DNA of 42,058 nucleotides from Ursidibacter arcticus (GCF_009761375.1 NZ_LEKM01000140.1:1-42058), one strand, 5' to 3'. Positions 1 to 9,204 are shown, numbered from the stretch's first letter. A program made the numbers and translations. The notes: generated by a model from the letters alone, not told the origin.

Positions 1-1
1 A

Positions 2-124
2 ACGACAAATAGGCTTGAAGGATTATTTAGTGAACTAAAACGAAAATTAAATAATCACAATGGATTAAGCAAAAAACGTAAGGTTATGTTTATAAAGGAT
101 TTTTTGAATAAGAAAAGCAATTAA
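2..124 (+). pseudogene. C-terminal end of an IS1249/IS256-like transposase, cut by the window edge
   Basis: An open frame enters from the left edge and gives 40 residues before a TAA stop. It begins TTNRLEGLFSELKRKL and continues with a HNGLSKKRK stretch. The order TTN-x-LEG, then L-K, then H-x-GL is typical of the C-terminus of IS1249-type transposases in the IS256/Mutator group, where the Glu of LEG is thought to be the last catalytic acidic residue. The start lies outside the window, so whether the gene is intact or broken cannot be decided here. The family call rests on this short motif only; another DDE family with the same tail is possible. Confidence 0.55.
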
Positions 125-144
125 CGATCAAAAATATAATGGAG

Positions 145-203
145 ATCCCACACTTTTGTCCACTTGAAAAGAAAATGGACAAAAATCCCACATTTTTGTC
201 CAT
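145..203. repeat. Short direct and inverted repeats, probable IS right end
   Basis: A 19-bp unit starting ATCCCACA and ending TTTTGTCCA+1 occurs at 145-163 and again at 185-203, with two differences. The second copy also forms a perfect inverted repeat: ATGGACAAAAAT at 175-186 pairs with ATTTTTGTCCAT at 192-203. The position, 20-80 bases after a transposase stop codon, fits a terminal repeat of the insertion sequence. The exact end and any target duplication cannot be fixed because the other end is outside the window. Confidence 0.4.
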
Positions 204-221
204 TACGCCAGTTTTTTGAGT

Positions 222-262
222 AAGACCTTTCCGTTTAAGTTTGAGCGGAAAGGTCTTTAATT
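222..262. terminator. Hairpin downstream of the toxin-antitoxin pair
   Basis: Perfect 12-bp arms AAGACCTTTCCG (222-233) and CGGAAAGGTCTT (246-257) flank a 12-base loop. The hairpin lies just past the antitoxin stop on the minus strand and after the IS end on the plus strand. It is a candidate terminator, possibly for both directions, although the flanking T and A runs are short. Confidence 0.55.
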
Positions 263-273
263 TATAACCCACG

Positions 274-627
274 TTAAGTTCTAAGTTCATTGATTAGTTC
301 AGGTTTACGATGAAGTAAATCTAATAATGTTTTTGCTGCACCGCTTGGCTTTCTTAGCCCTTGTTCCCAAGAACGTAGCGTATTGACTGAAATACCTAAT
401 TTTTCGGCAAATTTAGGTTGTGAAAGTTTTACTTTATTGCGTGTTTCGACAATAGGTGATATTTGATAGGCTGTTTTACTAATTTCTCCATACTTAGCTT
501 GGCTGAGCGATAGGTATAAACTTTCTTGATGTTCAGCCATTTCGGGATCGTCAGCAATAATAGCTTCTATCATTGCATCAATATCCCAATCTTTGGTTGC
601 TTCTTTTAGTTGTTTATCAATACTCAT
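274..627 (-). CDS. XRE-family antitoxin (HigA/NadS-like)
   Basis: This 117-residue protein should be the DNA-binding antitoxin of the pair formed with the gene just upstream on the minus strand. Residues about 55-110 carry a helix-turn-helix: KLSQPKFAEKLGISVNTLRS, followed by WEQG-x-RKPSG, which is characteristic of HigA- and NadS-type antitoxins. The N-terminal 50 residues are acidic and probably contact the toxin. Its ATG (625-627) overlaps the toxin TAA (627-629) by one base, so translation is probably coupled. The toxin-first gene order is typical of higBA-like modules, and autoregulation is expected from the family. The specific family name is uncertain. Confidence 0.85.
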   Translation of the reverse strand: MSIDKQLKEATKDWDIDAMIEAIIADDPEMAEHQESLYLSLSQAKYGEISKTAYQISPIVETRNKVKLSQPKFAEKLGISVNTLRSWEQGLRKPSGAAKTLLDLLHRKPELINELRT

Positions 628-932
628 TATTTTTGCTCCGTAAGTTGTTTTAATTCGTTATTAGATAGGTTTTCCTTGTCATTTTTTGTATAAATATCTA
701 GCATTAAGATAAAGCCTGAATGTAATACATTAAAATAAATAACTCTAGCCCCACCACGCTTACCTCGTCCTGATGATTGCCAACGTATTTTTCTGAGACC
801 TTTTCCTTGTGGAATGACATCACCTAAAAGAGGATTCTGTGAAATATGTGAAAAAAACGCTAAACGTTCTTCTTCACTCCAAATCTTTTTAGATTCCTGT
901 TCAAATCGGATAGTTTCAATAATGGTGTACAT
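627..932 (-). CDS. RelE/HigB-like toxin of a type II toxin-antitoxin system
   Basis: A 101-residue basic protein. The core from NPLLGDVIPQGKGLRKIRW through GKRGGARVIYF to a C-terminal YTKNDKENLSNNELKQL matches the RelE/HigB-2 superfamily, whose members cleave mRNA at the ribosome. The length is normal for the family, and the conserved Lys and Arg positions (KGLRKIRW, GKRGGAR) are present, so nothing suggests inactivation. It is the first gene of a two-gene minus-strand operon. A good ribosome binding site (AAGGAGA in the minus sense, 939-945) lies upstream of the ATG. Activity is inferred from the family only. Confidence 0.85.
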   Translation of the reverse strand: MYTIIETIRFEQESKKIWSEEERLAFFSHISQNPLLGDVIPQGKGLRKIRWQSSGRGKRGGARVIYFNVLHSGFILMLDIYTKNDKENLSNNELKQLTEQK

Positions 933-949
933 TAGTTATCTCCTTAATG

Positions 950-984
950 CTTTGTATTATAGTAATACTTTGTATTGTTTTAAA
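950..984 (-). promoter_or_regulatory. Promoter and candidate operator of the toxin-antitoxin operon
   Basis: Read on the minus strand there is a perfect TATAAT -10 box at 956-961 and a TTTAAA -35-like box at 979-984, 17 bases apart. The -10 overlaps a palindrome, GTATTA-tag-TAATAC (954-968). The nonamer CTTTGTATT is directly repeated at 950-958 and 968-976, 18 bases apart. Palindromes or repeats over the -10 are what an autorepressing HigA-like antitoxin would bind. The boxes are seen directly; the operator role is inferred. Confidence 0.55.
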
Positions 985-1050
985 GCATAAATTCCCATTC
1001 TTCCTTAAATTAAAGTATCATAGCACCATTTAATAGCTTTCTATTTATGT

Positions 1051-3951
1051 GTGAATCCTATGCCTAACGATCTCTTTCAAACCGCTCAACAGCACCTTTC
1101 TCAGCTCTGTGAAACTCAGGGTATTACATTGGATTTGCAAAATAATCCGCAGATCTCACCGCTTATTACTGCAATGGCAATGTCGGATTTTGTGGCGACA
1201 CAGCTACAAAAACAGCCTGAATTATTGGCTCAATGGTTAGTGAAATCTCCAAGTATTGCTGATTGCGACCACTATTCACAACGCTTACAAGCAGTATTGT
1301 CAGCAGTAGAAAGCGAAGAACAGCTACATTCTGCATTACGCCGATTTCGTCATCGTGAAATGGCAACACTCAGTTTTGTGCAATCTAACCGTTTAGCAAC
1401 AGTACAACAGATTTTTGAGCGATTATCAGATTTAGCCGAAGCCTTAATTTTAGAGGCGAGAGATTGGTTGTTTGAACGTTTGTGTCAAGAATATGGCACG
1501 CCAATGAATGAGTTAGGCGAGAAACAGGAATTACTGATTTTAGGTATGGGAAAATTAGGGGGAAGAGAGCTTAATTTCTCGTCTGATATTGATTTGATTT
1601 TTACTTACCCAGATATGGGCGAAACAATCGGGGCAAGAAAACCAATAGAAAATAGTAAATTTTTCACTCGTTTAGGGCAACGTTTAATTCGTGCATTAGA
1701 TGAAGTTACGGTTGAAGGTTTTGTGTATCGAACCGATATGCGTTTGCGACCTTTCGGGGATAGTGGTGCTTTAGTGCTAAGTTTTAGTGCGATGGAAGAC
1801 TATTATCAAGAACAAGGGCGAGATTGGGAACGTTATGCGATGATTAAAGCCAAAATCTTGGGCGAAGATCTGAATAACATTAACCATAAATACCTAAAAC
1901 AGCTATTACGTCCTTTTGTTTATCGCCGTTATTTAGATTTCAGTGCCATTCAATCACTGCGTGAAATGAAACAGAAAATTAGCCGAGAAGTGTTAAGACG
2001 GGGGTTAGTTGATAACATAAAATTAGGGGCTGGTGGTATTCGTGAAGTGGAGTTTATCGTGCAAACGTTTCAGATGATGCGTGGTGGACGAGATAAAATT
2101 TTACAGCAACGTAGCCTTTTGCAAGTTTTACCACATTTCGTTCCGCTTAATCTGTTAAGCCAACAGCAAGTAGAACAGTTACAGCAAGCCTATCTCTTTT
2201 TACGCAATGTGGAAAATATCTTGCAAGCGATCAACGACCAACAAACCCAAACATTGCCGACAGATCCTATCGATCAGGCTCGAATTGCCTTTGTTTGTCA
2301 ATGTGATACTTGGCAAATTTTTCTCAATCAATTGCAACAACATCAGCAGAATGTACGGGCGATTTTTAATGAGTTGATTGGCGAAGATGAGCAAGAGAGT
2401 GATGATGCTGAAAATCCTTTACTTGCAACGTGGCGAGATATTTTACATTATCAGATGACAGAAGATGAACTTGCAAGTCAGTTAAAAGATTACCCTGTTG
2501 AACCTTGCGATTATCCGATTATTTTTCAGCAATTATCGACTACTTTTCAAGATTGGGTAAAACGTTCTATTGGCGTGCGTGGGCGTGAAGTCCTTCGCAA
2601 ATTGATGCCGAAAGTGGCCGATCAGCTTTTTAATCAAGCGAATTATTTGGTGCTATTGCCCCGAATTTTAAATATTCTCGACAAAATCAATACGCGTACA
2701 ACTTATTTAGAATTATTGCTCGAAAAAGAGCAGATTTTGCCACAGTTAATGCAATTATGTGGGCAATCAATAATGATTTCCGAGCAGATCGCACGCTATC
2801 CAATGTTGCTTGATGAACTTATTTTGCCAAAGAGTTTGGTGACAATGATCGAGTTAGATCATTACCCTATGGCATTACAAGAGTATCTAATGCGAGTGCC
2901 TGAAGATGATGAAGAAGCGTTGATTGATGCACTACGTCAATTTAAACAGAGCCATATTTTGCGGATTGCGGCTGCGGATATTTTAGGCGTTCTGCCTGTG
3001 ATGAAAATTAGTGATCATCTCACTTATTTAGCAGAAGCAATTATTGGGGCGGTAGTTAATATAGCGTGGCGGCAGGTGGTTCAACGTTTTGGCAAGCCAG
3101 AACATTTAACTTTTGATGAACATAGCGGTGAGCAACAGCAAGATTTTGTGGTGATCGGTTACGGTAAATTGGGCGGCATTGAACTCGGGTATAATTCAGA
3201 TTTAGATCTGGTGTTCTTGCATAACGCTCCTGAGCAGAGTGAAACTCAAGGCGGTAAGAAATCTATTTCAAGTCATCAGTTCTATTTAAAATTAGCTCAA
3301 AAAATCAATGGTATTTTTAATTTAAATACCAGTGCAGGCGTGCTTTATGAAGTAGATATGCGTTTACGCCCGTCTGGAGAAGCAGGGCTGTTAGTCAGTA
3401 CCTTTAAAGCCTATCAAGATTATCAGCAAAATGAAGCGTGGACGTGGGAAAGTCAGGCTCTGGTTCGAGCAAGGGCAGTATATGGTAGCAAAAACTTGCG
3501 AGAGAAATTTACTCAAATTCGCCAAGAAACTTTATCAATGGCTCGTACAAGCGGTGAGTTACGTTCAGAAATTTGCAAAATGCGTGCAAAAATGTATGAA
3601 CATTTAAGCCATACAACGCAAGGAAAATTTCATTTAAAAACCGATCACGGTGGCATTACCGATATTGAGTTTATCGCTCAATATCTCGTGCTAAATTATG
3701 CTCATCATTATCCAACAATGACGGATTGGTCGGACAATGTGCGTATTTTTGAGCGTAGTGTGGAATGTGGTATTTTGACCGACACACAAGGAGAAACCTT
3801 AAAACATTGTTATATTACATTACGCAATCAAATTCATCATTTAAATCTACTGAATCAAGAGGCAGTAGTAGATAGCGGTGAATTTGTTATAGAACGTCAG
3901 CAGGTACAAGCAATTTGGCGGGAGTTATTGCAAACTAATGTTAATAAATAG
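1051..3951 (+). CDS. glnE: Bifunctional glutamine synthetase adenylyltransferase/deadenylase GlnE
   Basis: GlnE attaches AMP to, and removes it from, glutamine synthetase in response to nitrogen status relayed by PII. The 966-residue length is close to the E. coli protein (about 946). Both nucleotidyltransferase domains are visible: [18 protein letters not shown] near residues 165-182 (metal-binding D179, D181; deadenylase half) and [18 protein letters not shown] near 703-720 (D717, D719; adenylylase half). Each is followed by a conserved DMRLRP(F/S)G motif. The listed start is GTG at 1051; an ATG at 1060 would remove three residues, and neither has a strong ribosome binding site. An exact uptake-signal core lies inside the gene at 3547-3555. 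A mild surprise is that the regulator stands alone, with no nitrogen genes nearby. Confidence 0.96.
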   Translation: MNPMPNDLFQTAQQHLSQLCETQGITLDLQNNPQISPLITAMAMSDFVATQLQKQPELLAQWLVKSPSIADCDHYSQRLQAVLSAVESEEQLHSALRRFRHREMATLSFVQSNRLATVQQIFERLSDLAEALILEARDWLFERLCQEYGTPMNELGEKQELLILGMGKLGGRELNFSSDIDLIFTYPDMGETIGARKPIENSKFFTRLGQRLIRALDEVTVEGFVYRTDMRLRPFGDSGALVLSFSAMEDYYQEQGRDWERYAMIKAKILGEDLNNINHKYLKQLLRPFVYRRYLDFSAIQSLREMKQKISREVLRRGLVDNIKLGAGGIREVEFIVQTFQMMRGGRDKILQQRSLLQVLPHFVPLNLLSQQQVEQLQQAYLFLRNVENILQAINDQQTQTLPTDPIDQARIAFVCQCDTWQIFLNQLQQHQQNVRAIFNELIGEDEQESDDAENPLLATWRDILHYQMTEDELASQLKDYPVEPCDYPIIFQQLSTTFQDWVKRSIGVRGREVLRKLMPKVADQLFNQANYLVLLPRILNILDKINTRTTYLELLLEKEQILPQLMQLCGQSIMISEQIARYPMLLDELILPKSLVTMIELDHYPMALQEYLMRVPEDDEEALIDALRQFKQSHILRIAAADILGVLPVMKISDHLTYLAEAIIGAVVNIAWRQVVQRFGKPEHLTFDEHSGEQQQDFVVIGYGKLGGIELGYNSDLDLVFLHNAPEQSETQGGKKSISSHQFYLKLAQKINGIFNLNTSAGVLYEVDMRLRPSGEAGLLVSTFKAYQDYQQNEAWTWESQALVRARAVYGSKNLREKFTQIRQETLSMARTSGELRSEICKMRAKMYEHLSHTTQGKFHLKTDHGGITDIEFIAQYLVLNYAHHYPTMTDWSDNVRIFERSVECGILTDTQGETLKHCYITLRNQIHHLNLLNQEAVVDSGEFVIERQQVQAIWRELLQTNVNK
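3547..3555 (+). repeat. DNA uptake signal core inside glnE
   Basis: Exact ACAAGCGGT, the 9-bp core of the A. pleuropneumoniae-type uptake sequence, in the coding strand of glnE. Confidence 0.75.
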
Positions 3952-4006
3952 ATGTCTTAGACCCACAGAAACTTAATGCGATTTTACAGCAAATAGGGAG
4001 TTAAAA

Positions 4007-4396
4007 ATGAATAAATTGAAAATGACGATGATGTTATTGAGTGTGATTGCTTTAACCGCTTGTGCAGTTAGCCCTGAACAGCGTGCAGAAAGAGAAGCCA
4101 AACGAGTACGAGCAGAACAAGCATTACAAGTTAAATTGGCTAAACAATGTGATATAGAAGCAGCGGAATTGATACACGAACAATTTAATCCTCCATTAGA
4201 TCGTACAGAAAAAGAACAGAAATTATTTGAAAAACGCTATACTGAAAAAGTAAATAACCCTGTTTTTCAAGCTTGTTATAAACTTGCGTTAGAAAATTAT
4301 AAAGCTCAAGAAGAATTACGTTATATGCGAATGCATTATGATGAAGATTTCCGCTTTGGATTCGGATTTAGTCGATTTTGTTATGCGTGTTGGTAA
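4007..4396 (+). CDS. Small putative lipoprotein of unknown function
   Basis: A 129-residue protein starting with a lipoprotein signal: basic N-terminus, hydrophobic stretch, and lipobox LTAC with the acylated Cys at residue 19. After cleavage the protein is highly charged and helical, rich in Glu, Lys, Arg, Ala and Gln (about residues 24-85), with four further cysteines at the middle and end (in KQCD, QACYK and RFCYACW). The C-terminal FRFGFGFSRFCYACW stretch is aromatic and unusual. A good ribosome binding site (AGGGAG) precedes the ATG. I do not recognise a family. It sits alone between glnE and lldP in the same direction; envelope location is inferred from the lipobox. Confidence 0.8.
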   Translation: MNKLKMTMMLLSVIALTACAVSPEQRAEREAKRVRAEQALQVKLAKQCDIEAAELIHEQFNPPLDRTEKEQKLFEKRYTEKVNNPVFQACYKLALENYKAQEELRYMRMHYDEDFRFGFGFSRFCYACW

Positions 4397-4482
4397 AATA
4401 TGTTGAAGTGAAAAATAAGTAGCAAAGGAACAGAAAGGATAAATTTTAAACGTATGATACAATAAATCGTGATTTAACTCAC

Positions 4483-4508
4483 AAAAAGCTAACATTTTGC
4501 TTTTTTAT
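4483..4508 (+). terminator. Weak hairpin before lldP
   Basis: AAAAAGC (4483-4489) and GCTTTTT (4499-4505) form a 7-bp stem with a 9-base loop, and the right arm runs into a T stretch. It could end the lipoprotein transcript. The stem holds only two G-C pairs, so strength is doubtful. Confidence 0.35.
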
Positions 4509-4588
4509 TCACATTTTCTTAATAGAATACGCTCCTACTTATTAACGGGACGGTTTTGTTCTATTTCATACTATTTAAGGGTGGCTGT

Positions 4589-6184
4589 ATGGCTCTTTTT
4601 CTAAGTGTTTTTCCAATTGTGTTACTTATTTACCTAATGGTTAAACGTAATGCACTTCCTTCTTACATTGCATTACCGTGGATTGCGGTAGTTGTGTTAA
4701 TTATTCAACTTATCTATTTTGGTACAGACATTACCACAGTAAGTGCTAACATTGCATCTGCACTTATTGCGGTACAAACACCAATTACTGTTATTTTTGG
4801 AGCGGTATTATTTAACCGTTTTTCAGAAGTTTCAGGGGTAACAAATACGTTGCGTAAGTGGTTAGGGGCTATTAACCCAAATCCAGTTGCTCAAATTATG
4901 ATTATCGGTTGGGCATTTGCCTTTATGATTGAAGGGGCGAGTGGTTTTGGTACGCCAGCTGCGATTGCTGCACCGATTTTAGTTGGCTTAGGTTTCCACC
5001 CATTAAAAGTGGCAATGGTTGCATTGGTAATGAACTCCGTTCCTGTTTCATTTGGTGCGGTAGGTACGCCAACGTGGTTCGGTTTTGGTCCATTACAATT
5101 ACCTGAAAATCAAATTCTTGAGATCGGCTCAATGACAGCGTTAATTCACGCATTTGCTGCACTGGTTATTCCTGTAATGGCTTTACGTTTAATTGTTTCT
5201 TGGCAAGATATTCGTAAAAACTTAGTATTTATTTATATCAGTGTTTTTGCTTGTGTTGTACCGTATTTGTTATTAGCACAAGTAAACTATGAATTCCCAT
5301 CATTAGTGGGTGGTGCTATTGGTTTATTAATTTCAGTATTTGTTGCAAATAAAGGGATTGGTTTAGCGAAAGTTGAAAATACTTTAGAAAATGGCAATGT
5401 GACTAAAGGTGAAGTGATTAAAGCATTATTCCCAACAGGTTTATTGATTGCTATTTTGATCATTACTCGTATCAAACAATTACCATTTAAAGCAATGATG
5501 AACGATGCAACATCTTGGGTAAGCGTGCAATTGGGTTCATTAGGGTTGTTTGATATTAGTAACGGCTTAATTTTTAGTTTAAAAAATATCTTCGGTACGA
5601 CAATTAGTTCAAGCTATAAATTGCTATATGTTCCAGCGTTAATTCCGTTTGTCGTTACTGTATTGATTACTATTCCTGTATTTGCAGTATCAGCAAGCAA
5701 AACTAAAGATGTATTTGTAACTAGCTTAAAACAAACCAAAAATCCATTCTTTGCCCTTGTTGGTGCATTGATTATGGTGAATTTAATGTTAGTTGGTGGC
5801 GATGGCTCAATGGTAAAAATTATCGGTAAGAGCTTTGCTGAAGCAACAGGTGAATATTGGACATTATTCGCATCTTATTTAGGTGCAGTGGGTGCATTCT
5901 TCTCGGGCTCAAATACGGTATCTAACCTAACTTTTGGTAGCGTACAGTTATCAACAGCAGAATTAACTGGTCTTTCTGTTAGCTTGGTATTAGCACTTCA
6001 ATCTGTTGGTGGAGCAATGGGTAATATGGTGTGTATCAACAATATTGTAGCAGTAAGTTCAGTATTAAATATCAATAATAAAGAAGGTGAAATCATTAAG
6101 AAAACGGTTGTGCCTATGACTGTTTATGGCGTTATCGCTGCATTGGTTGCGCTCTTTATTATCCCTATCTTCTATGCGGTTTAA
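4589..6184 (+). CDS. lldP: L-lactate permease
   Basis: A 531-residue inner-membrane protein with about 12-14 hydrophobic segments, belonging to the lactate permease (LctP/LldP) family of lactate/H+ symporters. Family-typical stretches include FMIEGASGFGTPAAIAAPIL, VPVSFGAVGTPTWFG and, near the end, GAFFSGSNTVSNLTFG and LQSVGGAMGNMVCINNIVA. I place the start at ATG 4589 (MALFLSVFP), preceded by AAGGGTGG; a reading from TTG at 4556 would add 11 residues without support. It is followed 152 bases later by lutABC, so uptake and oxidation of lactate are encoded together. A strong inverted repeat lies between, so lutABC may have its own promoter or depend on readthrough. Confidence 0.95.
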   Translation: MALFLSVFPIVLLIYLMVKRNALPSYIALPWIAVVVLIIQLIYFGTDITTVSANIASALIAVQTPITVIFGAVLFNRFSEVSGVTNTLRKWLGAINPNPVAQIMIIGWAFAFMIEGASGFGTPAAIAAPILVGLGFHPLKVAMVALVMNSVPVSFGAVGTPTWFGFGPLQLPENQILEIGSMTALIHAFAALVIPVMALRLIVSWQDIRKNLVFIYISVFACVVPYLLLAQVNYEFPSLVGGAIGLLISVFVANKGIGLAKVENTLENGNVTKGEVIKALFPTGLLIAILIITRIKQLPFKAMMNDATSWVSVQLGSLGLFDISNGLIFSLKNIFGTTISSSYKLLYVPALIPFVVTVLITIPVFAVSASKTKDVFVTSLKQTKNPFFALVGALIMVNLMLVGGDGSMVKIIGKSFAEATGEYWTLFASYLGAVGAFFSGSNTVSNLTFGSVQLSTAELTGLSVSLVLALQSVGGAMGNMVCINNIVAVSSVLNINNKEGEIIKKTVVPMTVYGVIAALVALFIIPIFYAV

Positions 6185-6210
6185 TACTGATATAGCATAG
6201 AAGTTTGGGG

Positions 6211-6268
6211 AAACAAGCGGTTATATTTTGTAAATTTTTTGCAAAATCTACCCGCTTGTTTTCATTTT
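6211..6268 (+). terminator. Hairpin made from two inverted uptake signals, after lldP
   Basis: AAACAAGCGG (6211-6220) pairs perfectly with CCGCTTGTTT (6252-6261), and inside it ATTTTG pairs with CAAAAT. The left arm contains an exact uptake core (6213-6221) and the right arm a one-mismatch inverse copy. T-rich sequence follows. Paired uptake sequences acting as intrinsic terminators are well known in Pasteurellaceae. Confidence 0.75.
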
Positions 6269-6336
6269 AGATTATCTATTTATTAATTATTTTCATTTTT
6301 GTTTTTATTTTTTTGTAAATTGAGTTGGAGTTTATT

Positions 6337-7068
6337 ATGAACGTAAATTTTTACGTTACCTGTATTGCTGACATTGTGAAAGCAGGGGTAGCCAAAAATA
6401 CGGTTCTCTTATTGGAGAAACTTGGGTGTAATATTACCTTTTTAGAAAAACAAGGTTGTTGTGGACAACCTGCTATCAATAGCGGTTATACCAAACAAGC
6501 ACTCTCAGGAATGAAAGTGTTGGTGGAAACCTTTGAAGTAAATGATTATCCAATTGTTGCACCAGCAGGATCTTGTGTTTACGCCATCAAAAATTACCCC
6601 GAATATTTTGAGCGTTTTGGGGAAATGGAGTGGGCAGAGCGTGCAAAGAAAGTAGCAAACCGTTTTCACGATTTAACCGATTTTATTGTTAATGTGCTTG
6701 GTGTAACTAATGTTGGTGCACAATTAACAGGTAAAGCGGTTTATCACCCATCTTGTAGCCTTTCTCGCAAATTAGGTATTGTGAATGAGCCTTTAACATT
6801 ATTACAAAATGTAAAAGGATTAGAGTTATTACCTATTCATAATCAGCAAACTTGCTGTGGTTTTGGTGGCACATTCTCGGTCAAAATGGCTGAAATTTCA
6901 GGCGAAATGGTTACAGAAAAGGTAGAACATATTACCGAAGCTGAGCCAGAATATTTAATTGGTGCGGATGTGAGTTGCTTATTAAACATTGGTGGTCGTT
7001 TAAGTCGCGAAGGTAAGAATGTGAAAGTAATGCACATTGCTGAAGTGTTAATGCAGGGAGGGAAATAA
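6337..7068 (+). CDS. lutA: Lactate utilisation protein A (Fe-S, Cys-rich CCG domain)
   Basis: LutA (YkgE in E. coli) is one of three subunits of the iron-sulfur lactate dehydrogenase that oxidises L-lactate to pyruvate. The 243-residue protein shows the two CCG-domain repeats of the family: C41-C42-G with upstream C9, and C173-C174-G with upstream C140. These are candidate ligands for non-canonical Fe-S clusters. I choose ATG 6337 (MNVNFYVTC), with GTTGGAG upstream, over a TTG four codons earlier. One base separates its stop from lutB, so translation is likely coupled. A glycolate oxidase or heterodisulfide reductase CCG subunit would look similar, but the LutB and LutC neighbours settle the call. 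Confidence 0.94.
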   Translation: MNVNFYVTCIADIVKAGVAKNTVLLLEKLGCNITFLEKQGCCGQPAINSGYTKQALSGMKVLVETFEVNDYPIVAPAGSCVYAIKNYPEYFERFGEMEWAERAKKVANRFHDLTDFIVNVLGVTNVGAQLTGKAVYHPSCSLSRKLGIVNEPLTLLQNVKGLELLPIHNQQTCCGFGGTFSVKMAEISGEMVTEKVEHITEAEPEYLIGADVSCLLNIGGRLSREGKNVKVMHIAEVLMQGGK

Positions 7069-7069
7069 A

Positions 7070-8476
7070 ATGTCACTAAAAACCAGTAACCTTGCTTTTA
7101 AAGTACGAGTGGATAACCAAATCCACAATGATATGATGCGTAAAGCTATCGTTAAAGCACAGGAAACAATCGGTGCAAATCGTCAAAAAATGGTTGATGA
7201 ATTAGGTAATTGGGAAGAATGGCGTGATCTTTCCAAACAAATTCGTAACCACGTTTTAGCAAATTTAGATGCTTATTTATATCAGCTTAGCGAAAAAGTT
7301 CAACAAAATGGCGGACACGTCTTTTTTGCAGAAACAGCCGAAGAAGCTACCGCTTATATTCGTCAAGTGGCGTTGGAAAAGAATGCCAAAAAAATTGTTA
7401 AATCAAAATCAATGGTAACAGAAGAAATTGGTTTAAACGAAGTGCTTGAAAAAGAAGGGATGAAAGTTGTTGAAACTGATTTAGGGGAGTATTTGCTACA
7501 AATCGTAGGAGATAAACCTTCACATATTGTAGTACCTGCGATCCATAAAGATCGTTATAAAATTCGCCAAGAATTACACGATGCAGTCGGTTATCAAGGT
7601 AGCGAACAACCAGAAGAAATGAACGCTTTTGTCCGTAAAGTATTGCGTCAAGATTTCTTAGACGCGGATATTGGGATCAGTGGTTGTAACTTTGCTGTTG
7701 CCGAAACAGGTTCAGTTTGTTTAGTAACCAATGAAGGTAACTTACGTTTAGCCACAACGCTCCCTAAAACGCACATTGCGGTAATGGGAATGGAGCGTTT
7801 AGCACCAACATTCCAAGAAGTTGATGTATTGATCACGATGTTGGCACGCAGTGCAGTTGGGGCTAAATTAACCGCTTATAACACTTGGCTGACTGGCCCA
7901 CGCCTTGAAGGTGAAACGGACGGGCCTGAAGATTTCCATTTAGTGATTGTTGATAATGGTCGCTCAAAAATTCTAGAGAGTGAATTTAAAGAAGTGCTAC
8001 GTTGTATCCGCTGTGGTGCTTGTTTAAATACTTGCCCTGCTTATCGTCAAATTGGCGGACACGGCTACGGCTCTATCTATCCAGGCCCAATCGGTTCTGT
8101 GATTTCGCCATTACTGGGTGGTTATGAAGAATTTAAAGAATTACCTTACGCTTGTTCATTATGTACTGCTTGTAATTCTGTTTGCCCTGTGAAAATTCCA
8201 CTTGCACAGCTTATTCTAAAACATCGTGAGCATATTGCCCAAAATGGAATGACTCCAGCCGTAGAACGTTTATCTATTTTTGGTTTTAACCTTGCTAACT
8301 CACACCCAACGCTTTGGAAAGTCGGAGTGAATTTAGGGGCAAAAATTGCGGGTAAATTGATTAAAAATGGTAAAGCACCAATTGAAGTGGGGGCGTTAGC
8401 GGAGTGGACAAAAGCTCGTGATTTACCTTCTGCGGAAGGCGAAAGTTTCCGTGAATGGTTTAATAACAGAAAATAG
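7070..8476 (+). CDS. lutB: Lactate utilisation protein B (ferredoxin-like iron-sulfur subunit)
   Basis: LutB (YkgF) is the large electron-transferring subunit of the LutABC lactate oxidation complex. The 468-residue protein has an N-terminal LUD domain shared with LutC (about residues 70-300, including AVAETGSVCLVTNEGN), then two 4Fe-4S motifs: C312-x2-C315-x2-C318-x3-C322-P and C362-x2-C365-x2-C368-x3-C372-P. Length and motif order match the family. It follows lutA by one base and precedes lutC by eight bases, in one operon. All eight cluster cysteines are present, so the gene looks functional. Confidence 0.95.
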   Translation: MSLKTSNLAFKVRVDNQIHNDMMRKAIVKAQETIGANRQKMVDELGNWEEWRDLSKQIRNHVLANLDAYLYQLSEKVQQNGGHVFFAETAEEATAYIRQVALEKNAKKIVKSKSMVTEEIGLNEVLEKEGMKVVETDLGEYLLQIVGDKPSHIVVPAIHKDRYKIRQELHDAVGYQGSEQPEEMNAFVRKVLRQDFLDADIGISGCNFAVAETGSVCLVTNEGNLRLATTLPKTHIAVMGMERLAPTFQEVDVLITMLARSAVGAKLTAYNTWLTGPRLEGETDGPEDFHLVIVDNGRSKILESEFKEVLRCIRCGACLNTCPAYRQIGGHGYGSIYPGPIGSVISPLLGGYEEFKELPYACSLCTACNSVCPVKIPLAQLILKHREHIAQNGMTPAVERLSIFGFNLANSHPTLWKVGVNLGAKIAGKLIKNGKAPIEVGALAEWTKARDLPSAEGESFREWFNNRK

Positions 8477-8484
8477 GGGGATCA

Positions 8485-9183
8485 ATGGATATGCAAAATC
8501 GTGAAAATTTCTTAAATAAATTAGCGGAGCGAATGGGCAGACCTCGCCAAACTGTTCCAGCACCAATGCCAGAGTTGGTAAATAATCACCCTATGACACG
8601 TTTAACCGATCGTACCCAAACAGAGCTTTGTGATGAATTTATTAATTTTGCTCGTGTAATGATGGCAGATGTCGTCATTGCAAAAGAAAATGAATTACCT
8701 ACCGCTATATTGGATATTTGTGAAAAATATGGTGGTGGGAAGATCATCATTAACAATGATGAAAGATTGGTTGAGTTAGGCGTTACGCCAACATTACAAG
8801 CTAAATATGAGAGTTATATTTGGGATCTTAACCAACCACAGCAGAATATTACTCAAGCGGAACAAGCTAATATTGGTGTTGTTTATGGCGAATATGGATT
8901 AGCCGAATCTGGCGGTATTGTGCTGTTTTCGGATAAAGATTTTGGACGTTCTGTGAGTTTATTACCTGAAAAATCTGTGGTGGTATTACGCAAAAGTAAG
9001 GTGTTGCCACGAGTGGCTCAATTAGCCAAAATCTTACACGAGAAAGCTCAACAAGGCGAAAGAATGCCATCTTGTGTCAATATTATCTCAGGCCCAAGTG
9101 CTACGGCAGATATTGAATTGATCAAAGTGGTGGGGGTACACGGCCCTGTTTCAAAAATTTATTTAGTGATTGACGATCTTTAA
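8485..9183 (+). CDS. lutC: Lactate utilisation protein C (LUD domain)
   Basis: LutC (YkgG) is the third subunit of the LutABC complex. The 232-residue protein contains the LUD domain signature AESGGIVLFSDKDFGRSVSL and a C-terminal SGPSATADIELIKVVGVHGP stretch typical of YkgG-like proteins. ATG 8485 is preceded by AGGGGGA; a second ATG at 8491 is a less likely alternative. It is the last gene of the lactate module. Downstream there is no obvious strong terminator, but there is a probable insertion-sequence remnant. Confidence 0.94.
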   Translation: MDMQNRENFLNKLAERMGRPRQTVPAPMPELVNNHPMTRLTDRTQTELCDEFINFARVMMADVVIAKENELPTAILDICEKYGGGKIIINNDERLVELGVTPTLQAKYESYIWDLNQPQQNITQAEQANIGVVYGEYGLAESGGIVLFSDKDFGRSVSLLPEKSVVVLRKSKVLPRVAQLAKILHEKAQQGERMPSCVNIISGPSATADIELIKVVGVHGPVSKIYLVIDDL

Positions 9184-9204
9184 ATTAAAAAGATGAGATG
9201 ATTG

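Noticed and set aside
3952-4006. Short reading LDPQKLNAILQQIGS after the glnE stop, looking like a gene remnant
   Set aside because: Only 15 residues, no start, and no recognised family; it could be chance or an old remnant and cannot be supported.
4556-4588. Upstream extension of lldP from TTG
   Set aside because: Poor start codon; AAGGGTGG before ATG 4589 and the family-like MALFLSVFP N-terminus decide for the shorter form.
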